Below the pieces are notes generated by a model. That model was not told the DNA's origin. It searched no databases and saw only the letters and a list, made by a program, of their open reading frames with translations. A DNA stretch of 64,000 bases from Eubacterium sp. AF36-5BH (GTDB taxonomy: Bacteria; Bacillota; Clostridia; Lachnospirales; Lachnospiraceae): the NCBI RefSeq assembly GCF_003460505.1, contig NZ_QTVG01000007.1:194019-258018 (forward strand), given 5' to 3'. Of the stretch, positions 26,154 through 35,339 are shown in pieces. How positions within the stretch are numbered: position 1 is the stretch's first letter; every line of letters starts with the position of its first letter. A program made the translations under genes and the position numbers.

Positions 26154-26576
26154 ATGTTAATTAATGTTTTATTTTCAGTAGCTTTATTACTTACAATTGT
26201 TTTACCATTAGTAGTTTACTTTGTTGGAGAACAGAGTAAAGGTCGTTTCAAAAGAACAGTTTTAACAAACTGCTTAACATTCTTTGGAACTTTCCTTTTA
26301 GGAACTATCGTTATTTTCAGTAACACAGCAAGCGCCGCTGTAACAAGTGATGCAGCTTCTTCTAACGGTTTAGGTCTTATTGCTGCAGGTCTTGCAATTG
26401 GTCTTTCATGTATCGGTTCTGGTTACGCAGTTGCAAGCTCAGCTAGTGCAGCTCTTGGAGCATTAAGCGAAGATTCAAGCATTTTCGGTAAAGCACTTAT
26501 CTTCGTTGCCTTAGCAGAAGGTATTGCTCTTTGGGGATTTATTGTTGCATTCCTTATTCTTACACACGTTGCATAA
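26154..26576 (+). CDS. ntpK: V-type ATPase subunit K (rotor ring proteolipid)
   Basis: This 140-residue protein has four hydrophobic helices, that is two hairpins. The ion-binding Glu is in helix 4 (VALAEGIALWGF); helix 2 has no acidic residue, so there is one site per four helices, as in other V-type rings. Helix 3 (SCIGSGYAVASS) shows no obvious Gln ligand typical of sodium sites, which leans towards protons, but ion choice cannot be settled by eye. AGGAGG precedes the ATG. Confidence 0.93.
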   Translation: MLINVLFSVALLLTIVLPLVVYFVGEQSKGRFKRTVLTNCLTFFGTFLLGTIVIFSNTASAAVTSDAASSNGLGLIAAGLAIGLSCIGSGYAVASSASAALGALSEDSSIFGKALIFVALAEGIALWGFIVAFLILTHVA

Positions 26577-26608
26577 ATTCATTTGTACACAGTGCTTAGG
26601 AGGCTTTT

Positions 26609-26917
26609 ATGAAAATGTATTTAATCAGCGACAATGTAGACACTTTAACAGGCATGCGTTTAGCCGGTGTTGAAGGCGTAGTTGTCCATGGTCGTAAAGA
26701 GGCAAAAGCCGCAGTTGAAAAAGTTCTGGAAGATAAAAATCTTGGAATTTTACTTATAACAGAAAAATTAAGTTTTGAAATTCCTGAAGTAATAGACGAC
26801 ATAAAACTTAACAAGAAACAGCCTTTGTTAGTAGAAATTCCCGACCGACATGGTCTTGGTCGCCAAAAGAATTTCATTACTAACTATATTAACGAGGCTA
26901 TCGGAATCAAAATTTAG
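26609..26917 (+). CDS. ntpF: V-type ATPase subunit F
   Basis: This 102-residue central-stalk subunit shows the family pattern: LISDNVDTLTGMRLAGVEG at the N-terminus, the LGILLITEKLSFEIPEVID strand-helix, LLVEIPDRHG, and a C-terminal helix of the sort that contacts the A3B3 head. It has a Rossmann-like fold. It regulates coupling of rotation with subunit D. AGGAGG precedes the ATG; subunit E follows after 15 bp. Confidence 0.95.
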   Translation: MKMYLISDNVDTLTGMRLAGVEGVVVHGRKEAKAAVEKVLEDKNLGILLITEKLSFEIPEVIDDIKLNKKQPLLVEIPDRHGLGRQKNFITNYINEAIGIKI

Positions 26918-26932
26918 AAAGGATACAGGGCT

Positions 26933-27505
26933 ATGACTATAGAAGAAAAGATGGAGCACTTTAGAAGTATTTCCTTAGAAAGTGCCAACAACAAAAGCGC
27001 TGAATCACTTAGTAGCTACAAGGCATCTTTAGATGATGAACTGGCAATTCACAAAGAAAATGCCACTCTTTTATCAGAAGAATCTAAACGTGCCAGAATG
27101 AATCAGGTTAAAGCTAATTCAAAAAAGGAGTTAGCTTCAGCCCAAATGCTTATTAAGAAACAAATTACAAATAAGCAGTCGGAATTAAAATCCAAAGTTT
27201 TCGAATCTGTTAGGGGAAAACTCATAGTATATAGAAAAACACCTGAATATGTTAAACAGCTTGAAAACCAAATAGATAAAATCATTAAGGAATATGGTGA
27301 CTTAAACATTACTATTTACATTGATCCTGAAGATTCTCATTTACTTAACGGTTTAAATGAATCTTTTAATGTAAATATTGAAGTTTATAAAAAAGAATTT
27401 CTAGGTGGAACAAGAACTATTGTTCCTGAGAAAAATATTCTTATAGACAATTCTTTTAAAACACGCCTTATTGAAGAACAGGAACAATTTGCATTTACAT
27501 TTTAG
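26933..27505 (+). CDS. ntpE: V-type ATPase subunit E (peripheral stalk)
   Basis: This 190-residue protein has a long N-terminal helix (about 1-95, charged heptads) and a C-terminal globular part (GTRTIVPEKNILIDNSFKTR), the layout of V/A-ATPase subunit E, which with the small coiled-coil subunit connects the head to subunit I. Overall identity to well-studied members looks low, so placement in the operon supports the call. It starts with ATG after GAAAGGA. Confidence 0.85.
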   Translation: MTIEEKMEHFRSISLESANNKSAESLSSYKASLDDELAIHKENATLLSEESKRARMNQVKANSKKELASAQMLIKKQITNKQSELKSKVFESVRGKLIVYRKTPEYVKQLENQIDKIIKEYGDLNITIYIDPEDSHLLNGLNESFNVNIEVYKKEFLGGTRTIVPEKNILIDNSFKTRLIEEQEQFAFTF

Positions 27506-27516
27506 GAGGCAGTCAA

Positions 27517-29283
27517 TTGGAGAAAACAGGAAAGATTTATGGAATTAACGGGCCTGTTGTTTATATTAAAGGTAAAACAGACTTTAAAATGGGCGAAATG
27601 GTTTACGTTAGTTCTGAAAGATTGGTTGGTGAAGTTATTGGTCTTTCATCTGAAATGACTACCATCCAAGTTTATGAAGAAACCAGTGGTCTAAAACCTG
27701 GGGAACTAATATATGGTACAGACAGTGCTATTTTCGTTACTTTAGCTCCTGGTATTTTAAATAATATTTTTGATGGTATTGAAAGACCACTTAGCGAAAT
27801 AGAGAAACAGTCAGGTGCATTTATTTCCAGAGGAGTAAATGTAAACTCACTTGATATAACAAAAAAATGGGATGTACACATTACAGTAAATGTAGGTGAC
27901 TATATCTCAGGCGGTACAATTATCGCCACAACTCAGGAAACAAGAGCTATTGTTCACAAGTCAATGGTTCCACCTTACATTAAGGGAACTGTTGTAAGTG
28001 TTGTGGATGATGGTCAGTATACAATTAACGACACTATTGTAACCATTAAGAAAGATGATGGTTCTACTTTAGACCTGACTCTTACACAGAAATGGCCAAT
28101 CAGACAGCCTAGACCAATTAACAAACGATTTGGTACTACTGCTCCATTGGTTACGGGCCAAAGAATCATGGATACTCTTTTCCCTTTGGCAAAAGGCGGT
28201 ACTGCAGCAATACCCGGTGGTTTTGGTACAGGAAAAACAATGAACCAGCATCAGATTGCCAAGTGGGCTGATGCAGATATTATTATTTACATTGGTTGTG
28301 GTGAACGTGGAAACGAAATGACTCAGGTTCTTGATGAATTTTCAGAACTTGTTGATCCAAAGTCAGGTAATCCACTTATGGACAGAACAACACTTATTGC
28401 AAATACGAGTAACATGCCTGTAGCAGCCAGAGAGGCTTCAATTTACACAGGTATTACTTTAGCAGAATATTATCGTGACATGGGCTATCATGTTGCAATT
28501 ATGGCAGACTCTACATCAAGATGGGCTGAAGCTCTTAGAGAATTATCAGGTCGACTTGAAGAAATGCCTGCTGAAGAAGGTTTCCCTGCATATCTTGCCA
28601 GCAGATTATCTGCTTTCTATGAAAGAGCCGGCTATATGGAAAACCTTAACGGAACTGAAGGTTCAATTTCAATTATTGGAGCTGTATCTCCACAGGGTGG
28701 TGACTTTTCAGAACCTGTTACACAGAACACAAAGCGATTTGTACGTTGTTTCTGGGGACTTGATAAATCACTTGCCTACGCAAGACATTTCCCTGCCATT
28801 CACTGGCTTACAAGTTACAGCGAATATGCTGATGAATTAACTAATTGGTACAACACAAACGTTGGACCTGATTTTTCATCCTGTAGAGCACAGGTGCTTT
28901 CTCTTTTAAATCAGGAAAGTTCATTAATGGAAATTGTAAAATTAATTGGTAGCGACGTTTTACCTGATGACCAGAAACTCACTTTGGAAATTGCCAGAGT
29001 AATACGTTTAGGATTTTTACAGCAGAACGCATTCCATGATCAGGATACATGCGTTCCACTAAAGAAACAGCTATTAATGATGAAAACAATTCTTTATTTA
29101 TACGAAAAATCATCAAAACTTATAGCAATGGGAATACCTATGTCCATACTTAAACAAAATAACATTTTTGAAAAAGTTATTGCCATTAAATATGATATTC
29201 CTAACAACAAACTTTCAATGTTTGACGATTACAAAGTAGCAATTGATGATTTCTACGCAAAAATTATTGAGGAACAGGCATAA
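27517..29283 (+). CDS. ntpA: V-type ATPase catalytic subunit A
   Basis: This 588-residue catalytic subunit starts at TTG, with AGGAGG 8 nt upstream and no usable ATG nearby. It has the beta-barrel domain, the A-type non-homologous insert (about 115-190), a Walker A loop GGFGTGKT, the catalytic Glu in [24 protein letters not shown], and a C-terminal helical domain. Hydrolysis or synthesis of ATP occurs at its interface with subunit B. Length and motifs indicate a working enzyme. Confidence 0.97.
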   Translation: MEKTGKIYGINGPVVYIKGKTDFKMGEMVYVSSERLVGEVIGLSSEMTTIQVYEETSGLKPGELIYGTDSAIFVTLAPGILNNIFDGIERPLSEIEKQSGAFISRGVNVNSLDITKKWDVHITVNVGDYISGGTIIATTQETRAIVHKSMVPPYIKGTVVSVVDDGQYTINDTIVTIKKDDGSTLDLTLTQKWPIRQPRPINKRFGTTAPLVTGQRIMDTLFPLAKGGTAAIPGGFGTGKTMNQHQIAKWADADIIIYIGCGERGNEMTQVLDEFSELVDPKSGNPLMDRTTLIANTSNMPVAAREASIYTGITLAEYYRDMGYHVAIMADSTSRWAEALRELSGRLEEMPAEEGFPAYLASRLSAFYERAGYMENLNGTEGSISIIGAVSPQGGDFSEPVTQNTKRFVRCFWGLDKSLAYARHFPAIHWLTSYSEYADELTNWYNTNVGPDFSSCRAQVLSLLNQESSLMEIVKLIGSDVLPDDQKLTLEIARVIRLGFLQQNAFHDQDTCVPLKKQLLMMKTILYLYEKSSKLIAMGIPMSILKQNNIFEKVIAIKYDIPNNKLSMFDDYKVAIDDFYAKIIEEQA

Positions 29284-29294
29284 GGAGGTGCAAC

Positions 29295-30677
29295 ATGGCT
29301 ATAGAATATTTAGGATTAAGCGAAATAAATGGGCCTTTAGTTGCTCTTGAAGGTATAAAAGATGCCGCTTATGACGAAATTGTCGAATTTAAAATGAACG
29401 ATGGAGAAGAGAAAAGACTTGGACGTATTATCGAAATCAATGAAGACAAAGCTGTTATTCAGGTTTTCGAAGGATCTGAAGGCATGTCTCTTACCAATAC
29501 ACATACAAAACTAACAGGACACCCTATGGAAGTTGCCCTGTCACCGGATATTTTAGGCCGTACTTTTAATGGTATAGGTAAGCCTTTAGACGGGCTACCA
29601 CCTATTAACGGAGAAAAAAGAGACGTAAACGGTATGCCTCTTAACCCTGTTAGTAGAGAATATCCTAGAAACTACATTAGAACAGGAATCTCAGCCATTG
29701 ACGGATTAACAACTTTAATTCGTGGGCAGAAGCTTCCTATTTTTTCAGGAAACGGTTTGCCACATGACCAGCTGGCAGCCCAGTTAGTTAATCAGTCATC
29801 TTTAGGTGATGACACCAATGAAAAGTTTGCTGTTGTGTTTGCAGCCATGGGTGTAAAAAATGACGTTGCCGATTTCTTCAAACGTTCTTTTGAAGAATCA
29901 GGCGCCTTAGAACATACTGTAATGTTCCTTAACATGGCAAATGATCCTGTGGTAGAACGTCTCATCACACCAAAAGTTGCTTTAACTGTTGCAGAATATT
30001 TAGCTTACGAAAAAGATATGCACATTCTTGTTATACTAACCGATATGACTACTTTTGCGGAAGCTATGCGTGAGGTTTCCTCTTCAAAAGGTGAAATTCC
30101 TTCAAGAAAAGGTTATCCAGGTTATTTATACAGTGAACTTGCAACTATTTATGAACGTGCAGGTATTATAAAAGGTGCCAAAGGTTCTGTTACACAGATT
30201 CCTATTTTAACAATGCCAAATGATGACATTACCCATCCAATACCTGACTTAACAGGTTACATTACTGAAGGTCAGATTACGTTGGATCGTTCATTATATG
30301 GTCAGGGCATTTATCCGCCTATTAATGTTCTTCCATCACTTTCACGTCTTATGAAGGACGGCATCGGTGAAGGATTTACAAGAGAAGACCATCAGGATGT
30401 TGCTAACCAGCTTTTCTCTGCTTACGCAAAAGTTGGAGATGCAAGAGCCTTGGCTTCAGTTATCGGTGAAGATGAATTGTCACCAACTGATAAAAAGTAT
30501 CTTGAATTTGGTAAAGCTTTTGAAGCCGAATTTGTTGGTCAAGGTGTCGGTGTTAATAGAAACATTATCGAAACATTAAATTTAGGTTGGAAATTACTTC
30601 ATATTCTTCCTAAAGAAGAACTTGATAGAATTGATACAAAGATTTTAGATAAATACTACGACGCATTTACAGATTAG
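29295..30677 (+). CDS. ntpB: V-type ATPase regulatory subunit B
   Basis: This 460-residue partner of subunit A in the A3B3 head has the N-terminal barrel, a degenerate P-loop region ([20 protein letters not shown], lacking GKT as expected for B), the Arg-containing [21 protein letters not shown] segment that contributes the arginine finger, and the C-terminal bundle. AAGGAGGTG precedes the ATG. Confidence 0.97.
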   Translation: MAIEYLGLSEINGPLVALEGIKDAAYDEIVEFKMNDGEEKRLGRIIEINEDKAVIQVFEGSEGMSLTNTHTKLTGHPMEVALSPDILGRTFNGIGKPLDGLPPINGEKRDVNGMPLNPVSREYPRNYIRTGISAIDGLTTLIRGQKLPIFSGNGLPHDQLAAQLVNQSSLGDDTNEKFAVVFAAMGVKNDVADFFKRSFEESGALEHTVMFLNMANDPVVERLITPKVALTVAEYLAYEKDMHILVILTDMTTFAEAMREVSSSKGEIPSRKGYPGYLYSELATIYERAGIIKGAKGSVTQIPILTMPNDDITHPIPDLTGYITEGQITLDRSLYGQGIYPPINVLPSLSRLMKDGIGEGFTREDHQDVANQLFSAYAKVGDARALASVIGEDELSPTDKKYLEFGKAFEAEFVGQGVGVNRNIIETLNLGWKLLHILPKEELDRIDTKILDKYYDAFTD

Positions 30678-30693
30678 TTAGGAGGTGGCACAA

Positions 30694-31308
30694 TTGAATT
30701 TGAATACAGTACCTACTAAGGGTAATTTAATGGCCGCCAAAAGTTCACTGGCTCTAGCACGACAAGGCTTCGAACTAATGGACAAAAAAAGAAATATTCT
30801 TATACGTGAGATTATGGACCTAACAGAAAAAGCTGAATTAATTCAGCATGAAATTGATAAAACTTTTACAGATGCTTATGCAGCTTTAGAAAAAGCCAAC
30901 ATTGAGCTTGGCATCAAAAACGTAGAGACTTTTGCCTTTAACGTTCCGCCTGAACAGGATATTCACATAAAAACACGAAGTGTTATGGGAACTGAAATTC
31001 CACTTGTAAAACATAAAGATGAAGTTCAAAATCCTGTTTATTCATTTTACGGAACAACAGAATCTTTAGACGAAGCAAAATCTCATTTTGAAAAGGTAAA
31101 AGACCTTACAATTAGATTATCCATGATTGAAAATGCTGCATACCGCTTGGCATACAACATTAAGAAAACACAGAAACGTGCTAACGCTCTTCAAAACATA
31201 ACAATACCTAACTATGAGGTACTTGTTAAAACTATTGAAAATGCACTTGAAGAAAAAGAACGTGAAGAATTTACACGACTAAAAGTTATAAAATCAAGAG
31301 TTCATTAA
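30694..31308 (+). CDS. ntpD: V-type ATPase subunit D (central stalk)
   Basis: This 204-residue protein has two long helices forming the antiparallel coiled coil of the rotor axle (N-terminal about 10-70 and C-terminal about 125-190; KKTQKRANALQNITIPNYE is the family signature). I choose the TTG at 30694 because GGAGGT ends 7 nt upstream and the protein then begins MNLNTVPTKGNL, like known D subunits; the in-frame GTG at 30685 overlaps the ribosome-binding site. It is last in the operon. Confidence 0.93.
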   Translation: MNLNTVPTKGNLMAAKSSLALARQGFELMDKKRNILIREIMDLTEKAELIQHEIDKTFTDAYAALEKANIELGIKNVETFAFNVPPEQDIHIKTRSVMGTEIPLVKHKDEVQNPVYSFYGTTESLDEAKSHFEKVKDLTIRLSMIENAAYRLAYNIKKTQKRANALQNITIPNYEVLVKTIENALEEKEREEFTRLKVIKSRVH

Positions 31309-31364
31309 TAATAAGTTTTTAAGCTTATTTTTGAAGTGGAAGTTGCATAACAAAAAATTTAAAT

Positions 31365-31397
31365 AAGATTAGGGTGTTTTTGCATTCTAATCTTTTT
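31365..31397 (+). terminator. Terminator of the V-ATPase operon
   Basis: AAGATTAG (31365-31372) pairs with CTAATCTT (31387-31394), followed by T-rich sequence. Confidence 0.85.
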
Positions 31398-31542
31398 TGT
31401 TTTTTTAATCTTTTCTTAATTAAGTTAACCACACATTTTTCATACTTTTTTCACTATTTTACCAGGGGGATTACTGTTGATTTTTTTACATGTTCCTAGT
31501 AAAATAATATGAGACATATAAAAAGAATTAAAGAGGATTTAA

Positions 31543-32940
31543 ATGAAGAAATTTTTATCATATATATTATCAGTTTTTATGCTTGTTACTTTTGTGGGGC
31601 AGGCGTTTGGTGGCTGGCAAACAGATGTGTCTGCCGCTACTAAGAAAAGTTTACCAAAAGCTCCATCTATTATTGGAGAATCAGCAATTCTAATTGAACC
31701 AACAACAGGTACAATTATTTACGAAAAGGATCCACATAAGAAAATGTATCCTGCAAGTATTACAAAGATTATGACTGCTTTACTTGCAATAGAGAATTGC
31801 AAAATGAATGACACTGTAGTTTACTCAAAGAAGAATTTAGACAGTCTTACTGCTGAGGATTCTAACATTCAGTGTCAGGTTGGTGAGAAAATGAGTGTTA
31901 AGGATTGTTTATACGCATTAATGCTTTCCTCAGCCAACGAAACAGCTACAGCCTTAGCAGAACATATTGCAGGAAGTTCAGAGGCTTTTGCCAAGCTAAT
32001 GAATGAACGTGCAAAACAGGCAGGTGCTACAGATACTCATTTTGCAAACCCAAATGGTTTACATGATGATAACCATTATGTAACAGCTTATGATATGGCA
32101 ATGATTATGAAAGCTGCCATACAGTACCCTGTTTTTTTGGATGTAATTCATACAACTGAGTATACAATTCCTGCAAATAATAAGAGAACTGAACCTTTCC
32201 AGTCATATCAGAGACATAAGATGCTTTTTACAACCAGTCCATATTATGACGCAGATGTAATTGGTGGCAAGACCGGTTACACAGACCAGGCTGGAAAAAC
32301 ACTTGTGACTTATGCAAAACGTGGAAATGTTTCACTTATATCCGTTGTGATGAAATCTAACGGTGATCAGGTTTTCGACGATACAAAGAAATTACTTGAT
32401 TACGGTTTTGATAATTTTAACTACGAAAATGTATCCGAAAATGATAGTCGATTTAACTTCGACACTTCTAATGATTTTATATCACCTTTTTCTGATACAA
32501 TTTCAAATATTACAGTAGACAAGAATGCATCAATTCTAATTCCAAAAGGAATTTCATTTAGCGATTTAGACACTAATGTATCTTTCAATTTAACTGATGG
32601 TTCATTTGCAACAATTACCTATAAATATGGGGATATGGTTCTTGGAACTGCAAATATTAACTATATACAGTCTAAAGACAATGATGAGACTAAAGCTGAG
32701 GAAACTACTTCAACTAATAACATAGTAACAAATGCTGTTAGTACAACTACTAAGGCTCTTGAAAAAACCAATAATAGTAAAACAACTACAAATAATTCAA
32801 AGAAAACATCATTTAATTTTCTTCCAATTATTTTAATTGTTTTATTTATTGCAATAGTTGCTGCGGCTATCATTGCTATTAAAGCACATCAAAGAAAATT
32901 AAATAAAATTCGAGATATGAAAAGACGTTATAGGCATTAA
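31543..32940 (+). CDS. D-alanyl-D-alanine carboxypeptidase (class A low-molecular-weight PBP)
   Basis: This 465-residue secreted peptidase trims peptidoglycan stem peptides. It has a signal peptide (residues 1-32), catalytic SxxK as SITK near residue 71, SAN near 131, KTG in GGKTGYTDQAGKT near 242, a C-terminal beta domain, a low-complexity Thr/Asn/Lys linker, and a C-terminal transmembrane helix (about 425-447) followed by a basic tail. That tail is a membrane span rather than the amphipathic anchor of classical PBP5. It belongs to the DacA/DacF family. AGAGG precedes the ATG. Confidence 0.95.
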   Translation: MKKFLSYILSVFMLVTFVGQAFGGWQTDVSAATKKSLPKAPSIIGESAILIEPTTGTIIYEKDPHKKMYPASITKIMTALLAIENCKMNDTVVYSKKNLDSLTAEDSNIQCQVGEKMSVKDCLYALMLSSANETATALAEHIAGSSEAFAKLMNERAKQAGATDTHFANPNGLHDDNHYVTAYDMAMIMKAAIQYPVFLDVIHTTEYTIPANNKRTEPFQSYQRHKMLFTTSPYYDADVIGGKTGYTDQAGKTLVTYAKRGNVSLISVVMKSNGDQVFDDTKKLLDYGFDNFNYENVSENDSRFNFDTSNDFISPFSDTISNITVDKNASILIPKGISFSDLDTNVSFNLTDGSFATITYKYGDMVLGTANINYIQSKDNDETKAEETTSTNNIVTNAVSTTTKALEKTNNSKTTTNNSKKTSFNFLPIILIVLFIAIVAAAIIAIKAHQRKLNKIRDMKRRYRH

Positions 32941-32959
32941 TATTTTAGGAGGTATTTAT

Positions 32960-33715
32960 ATGAATTGGGTTGCACCTATTAAGGACTATGAAACACTAGA
33001 AAATTTTAAGAAGGTTCTAAAAGATATTGATTACAAATATTATATTATGTTTGAACTTGGTATCGGTACAGGTCTTCAACTTCAGGATATTCTTACATTT
33101 AAGAACAAAGATGTTAGAGGTAAATCTGAAATCACTGTAAAAATTGGAGCAAAGAATATTGAAAACACATTTACAGTTCCTGAAGAATTACAAAAAATTA
33201 TTACAGACTATACAGAAGGAAAGGATCCTGACGCTTATCTTATTTTAGGTCACAAGACACAGAATCGTCCTGTTTGTCGTGAACAGGCATACAGAGTGCT
33301 TCGTGCAGCCGGTCACAAAATTGGACTTAGCTCAATTGGTGCCCAGACAATGCGTAAGACATTCGCTTGGAACTATTATAAGAAAACAGGAGACATTTAT
33401 CATCTTCAGCATTTATTTAATCACGCTTCACCATCTATTACATATAGATTTATTGGTGAAAAGCCAAATATGGAAGTTGTTTTAAAGAAAATGACACCAC
33501 AGGAAAATGCACGTAGCAGATATATGTTATATCTTAACGGAAGTGGTAAAAAGAGACTTACAGATATAATTGATACTCTTACATCTATTAAAGAAGATTT
33601 TGACAACCCTGCAAACAACGATGCATTCTACGGAACAGTTGAATGTCTTCTTGATGAATTAGATGCACTTATTACTAATTACAAAGAAACAAGAGAATCA
33701 GAAAATCCATTCTAA
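32960..33715 (+). CDS. Tyrosine-recombinase-like protein lacking catalytic residues
   Basis: This 251-residue protein has the fold of a tyrosine-recombinase catalytic domain (about residues 5-175) without the usual N-terminal core-binding part, plus an extra C-terminal helical tail of about 75 residues. The expected box I Arg (TGLRxxD) is Gln in GTGLQLQDIL; the HxxR motif reads QTMRKTF, so His is lost; the nucleophile segment (RYIG in relatives) reads TYRFIG, so Tyr is Phe. The flanking motif LQHLFNHASPSITYRFIG remains well conserved. It is probably a DNA-binding protein rather than an active integrase. AGGAGG precedes the ATG; it follows the carboxypeptidase by 19 bp. Confidence 0.85.
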   Translation: MNWVAPIKDYETLENFKKVLKDIDYKYYIMFELGIGTGLQLQDILTFKNKDVRGKSEITVKIGAKNIENTFTVPEELQKIITDYTEGKDPDAYLILGHKTQNRPVCREQAYRVLRAAGHKIGLSSIGAQTMRKTFAWNYYKKTGDIYHLQHLFNHASPSITYRFIGEKPNMEVVLKKMTPQENARSRYMLYLNGSGKKRLTDIIDTLTSIKEDFDNPANNDAFYGTVECLLDELDALITNYKETRESENPF

Positions 33716-33732
33716 GGAATTTATATTATATA

Positions 33733-33871
33733 AGAATGTCGCTTGGGACATTCTATGTGCCGAGCGCGTGTTGCTTTAGCAACATTTTTCCATTCGCGGG
33801 AGTGCGCATCCATAGTGGAACGTTTTTTATGTAATAAGAAATTCTGAAGGAATTTCTTATTACATAAAAAA
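33733..33871. repeat. Structured dispersed repeat, copy 1
   Basis: It has three parts: hairpin AGAATGTC/GACATTCT (33733-33754), a GCGCGTG...AGCAACATTTTTCCATT block, then GCATCCATAGTGGAACG leading into a perfect 22-bp stem (33823-33844 with 33850-33871) with 5-nt loop TGAAG. The stem is flanked by T and A runs, so it can act as a terminator both ways. A close copy lies at 47622-47759 and a part copy at 35048-35111. Confidence 0.8.
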
Positions 33872-33906
33872 AGAGCAGTTAATCATAATTGATTTACTGC
33901 TCTTTT
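33869..33906 (-). terminator. Terminator after the exonuclease gene
   Basis: AAGAGCAGT (33871-33879) pairs with ACTGCTCTT (33896-33904), with A and T runs outside, next to the exonuclease stop. Confidence 0.8.
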
Positions 33907-33907
33907 T

Positions 33908-34918
33908 TTAATCGTCGTCTTCTTCGTTTTCATCCCATATTTCTTCAACGACTATTTCTTTATCCAGAGACCTCTGTCTTCTCTCTCGTCTCTTTTCCCT
34001 AATTGATTCCTGTTTTTCATGTATTGAATTAGCACCTTCATCATCAGTAGATTTCATAATCTTAATAGCAAAGAAACTGTCTTCTTCTAATTTTTTTACT
34101 CTAATCTTTCCCCTAACATAACCATGCTCAGGACATTTTCCTAAACAATAGTATGTTCTACCGCTATCAGAAAACCAGTCGATAATAACTTCAAGTGGTT
34201 TATCGCACTTATTACATAACATTGAACTGATTTCTTCTTCTTTGAACATTTCGTCTTTGTCCAAGAATTCTCTTGTTACTAACTTAGTATACTCATCAAA
34301 TCTTACAAAGATTTCTTCCTCTTTGATTCTTGGAGAATAAAAAGTATCAATTGATAATCTTCCCTTATACTTTTCATAGTCCATTTTTTGTAATACTTTT
34401 GCGGTATAATAAGCATCACTTAATGCTCTGTGGAACTCTCCGTCCTCCGGAATTTCCAAATATTCAACTGCGCTTGTCAAAGTTCTTTTCATGTGTCCAT
34501 CATCATATCGTAGACTAAACATTTTCTGCAAATCCACGTAAAATAACGGAAAATCTAAAATTCTCTCTAACTTATAATGCTTCATATTTCTTTGGAGTTC
34601 TGTTAAGTCCATGGAGCCCCATGTACAAAACATGTAATCATCACCACACCAGTCCAAAAAATCCAAAACGGTTCTTTTGAAATCCTTACCATGACTTAAT
34701 TCCTCATTAGTGAAATGAGTAATCTCCTCAATCTTATGATGAAGTTTCTTATATACTCTTGGCTTAATTACCTGTTGATAAGAATCTATTATCTCTTTCC
34801 TATCACCACTTACTTTTACCGCGCCAATTTCTATAATTTCAAATGGTAAATCTGAATGTTGATGACTTTTTCCGTAAGGATTTTGGTTCCATTCCAAATC
34901 CATTACAATATATTCCAT
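33908..34918 (-). CDS. DEDDh 3'-5' exonuclease
   Basis: This 336-residue protein has an N-terminal DnaQ/KapD-like exonuclease domain (residues 1-180). DxE is seen as MDLEWNQ (D7, E9), the middle Asp in FLDWCGDD, and HRALSDA for the final His-Asp pair. A C-terminal segment contains paired cysteines (MLCNKCDKP...YYCLGKCPEHG, about 230-260), resembling a zinc ribbon, followed by an acidic/basic tail. It probably trims RNA or single-stranded DNA. It stands alone with its own terminator. Confidence 0.85.
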   Translation of the reverse strand: MEYIVMDLEWNQNPYGKSHQHSDLPFEIIEIGAVKVSGDRKEIIDSYQQVIKPRVYKKLHHKIEEITHFTNEELSHGKDFKRTVLDFLDWCGDDYMFCTWGSMDLTELQRNMKHYKLERILDFPLFYVDLQKMFSLRYDDGHMKRTLTSAVEYLEIPEDGEFHRALSDAYYTAKVLQKMDYEKYKGRLSIDTFYSPRIKEEEIFVRFDEYTKLVTREFLDKDEMFKEEEISSMLCNKCDKPLEVIIDWFSDSGRTYYCLGKCPEHGYVRGKIRVKKLEEDSFFAIKIMKSTDDEGANSIHEKQESIREKRRERRQRSLDKEIVVEEIWDENEEDDD

Positions 34919-35047
34919 ATTTTTTCTCCATTTATATTATTAGCATATTTATAAGTATACATTACTTATATTTCTAAATGTACGTTACTTCAATATACTA
35001 AAGCCTCAAGCTTTATAATACCATTTAATAGTATGTTTTACAAGTAT

Positions 35048-35111
35048 GCATCCCTAGTGGAACGTTTTAATATAATAGTAAATTTATATGAAATTTACTA
35101 TTATATTAAAA
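35048..35111. repeat. Structured dispersed repeat, part copy 3
   Basis: GCATCCCTAGTGGAACG (35048-35064) matches the head of copies 1 and 2. The following perfect 21-bp stem (35065-35085 with 35091-35111) has a wholly different sequence but keeps the 5-nt loop (ATATG). Conserved head with a different yet perfectly paired stem suggests selection on structure or a copying mechanism. Confidence 0.65.
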
Positions 35112-35134
35112 AGCAGCTACATAGTAGCTGCTTT
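35106..35134 (-). terminator. Terminator of tRNA-Arg
   Basis: AAAGCAGCTAC (35110-35120) pairs with GTAGCTGCTTT (35124-35134); T5 follows on the minus strand. Confidence 0.85.
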
Positions 35135-35138
35135 AACC

Positions 35139-35212
35139 CGTCCCAGACAGGAATCGAACCTGCGACGTTTCGCTTAGGAGGCGAACCCTCTATCCTACTG
35201 AGGTACTGAGAC
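35139..35212 (-). tRNA. tRNA-Arg (anticodon CCT)
   Basis: Acceptor GTCTCAG/CTGGGAC, anticodon stem TTCGC/GCGAA with loop CTCCTAA (CCT), and T-arm with GGTTCGATTCC; discriminator G. CCA is not encoded. It reads AGG codons. Confidence 0.95.
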
Positions 35213-35339
35213 ATTTATAATCAATTACGGCAAAGAAACATCTTCGCCGTAACTAATATATCATATTAACATTTTATTAGGTATTACATATTTTATTATC
35301 ATAAATATAAATTGTATAGAAAATATGTTAATAACTTAA

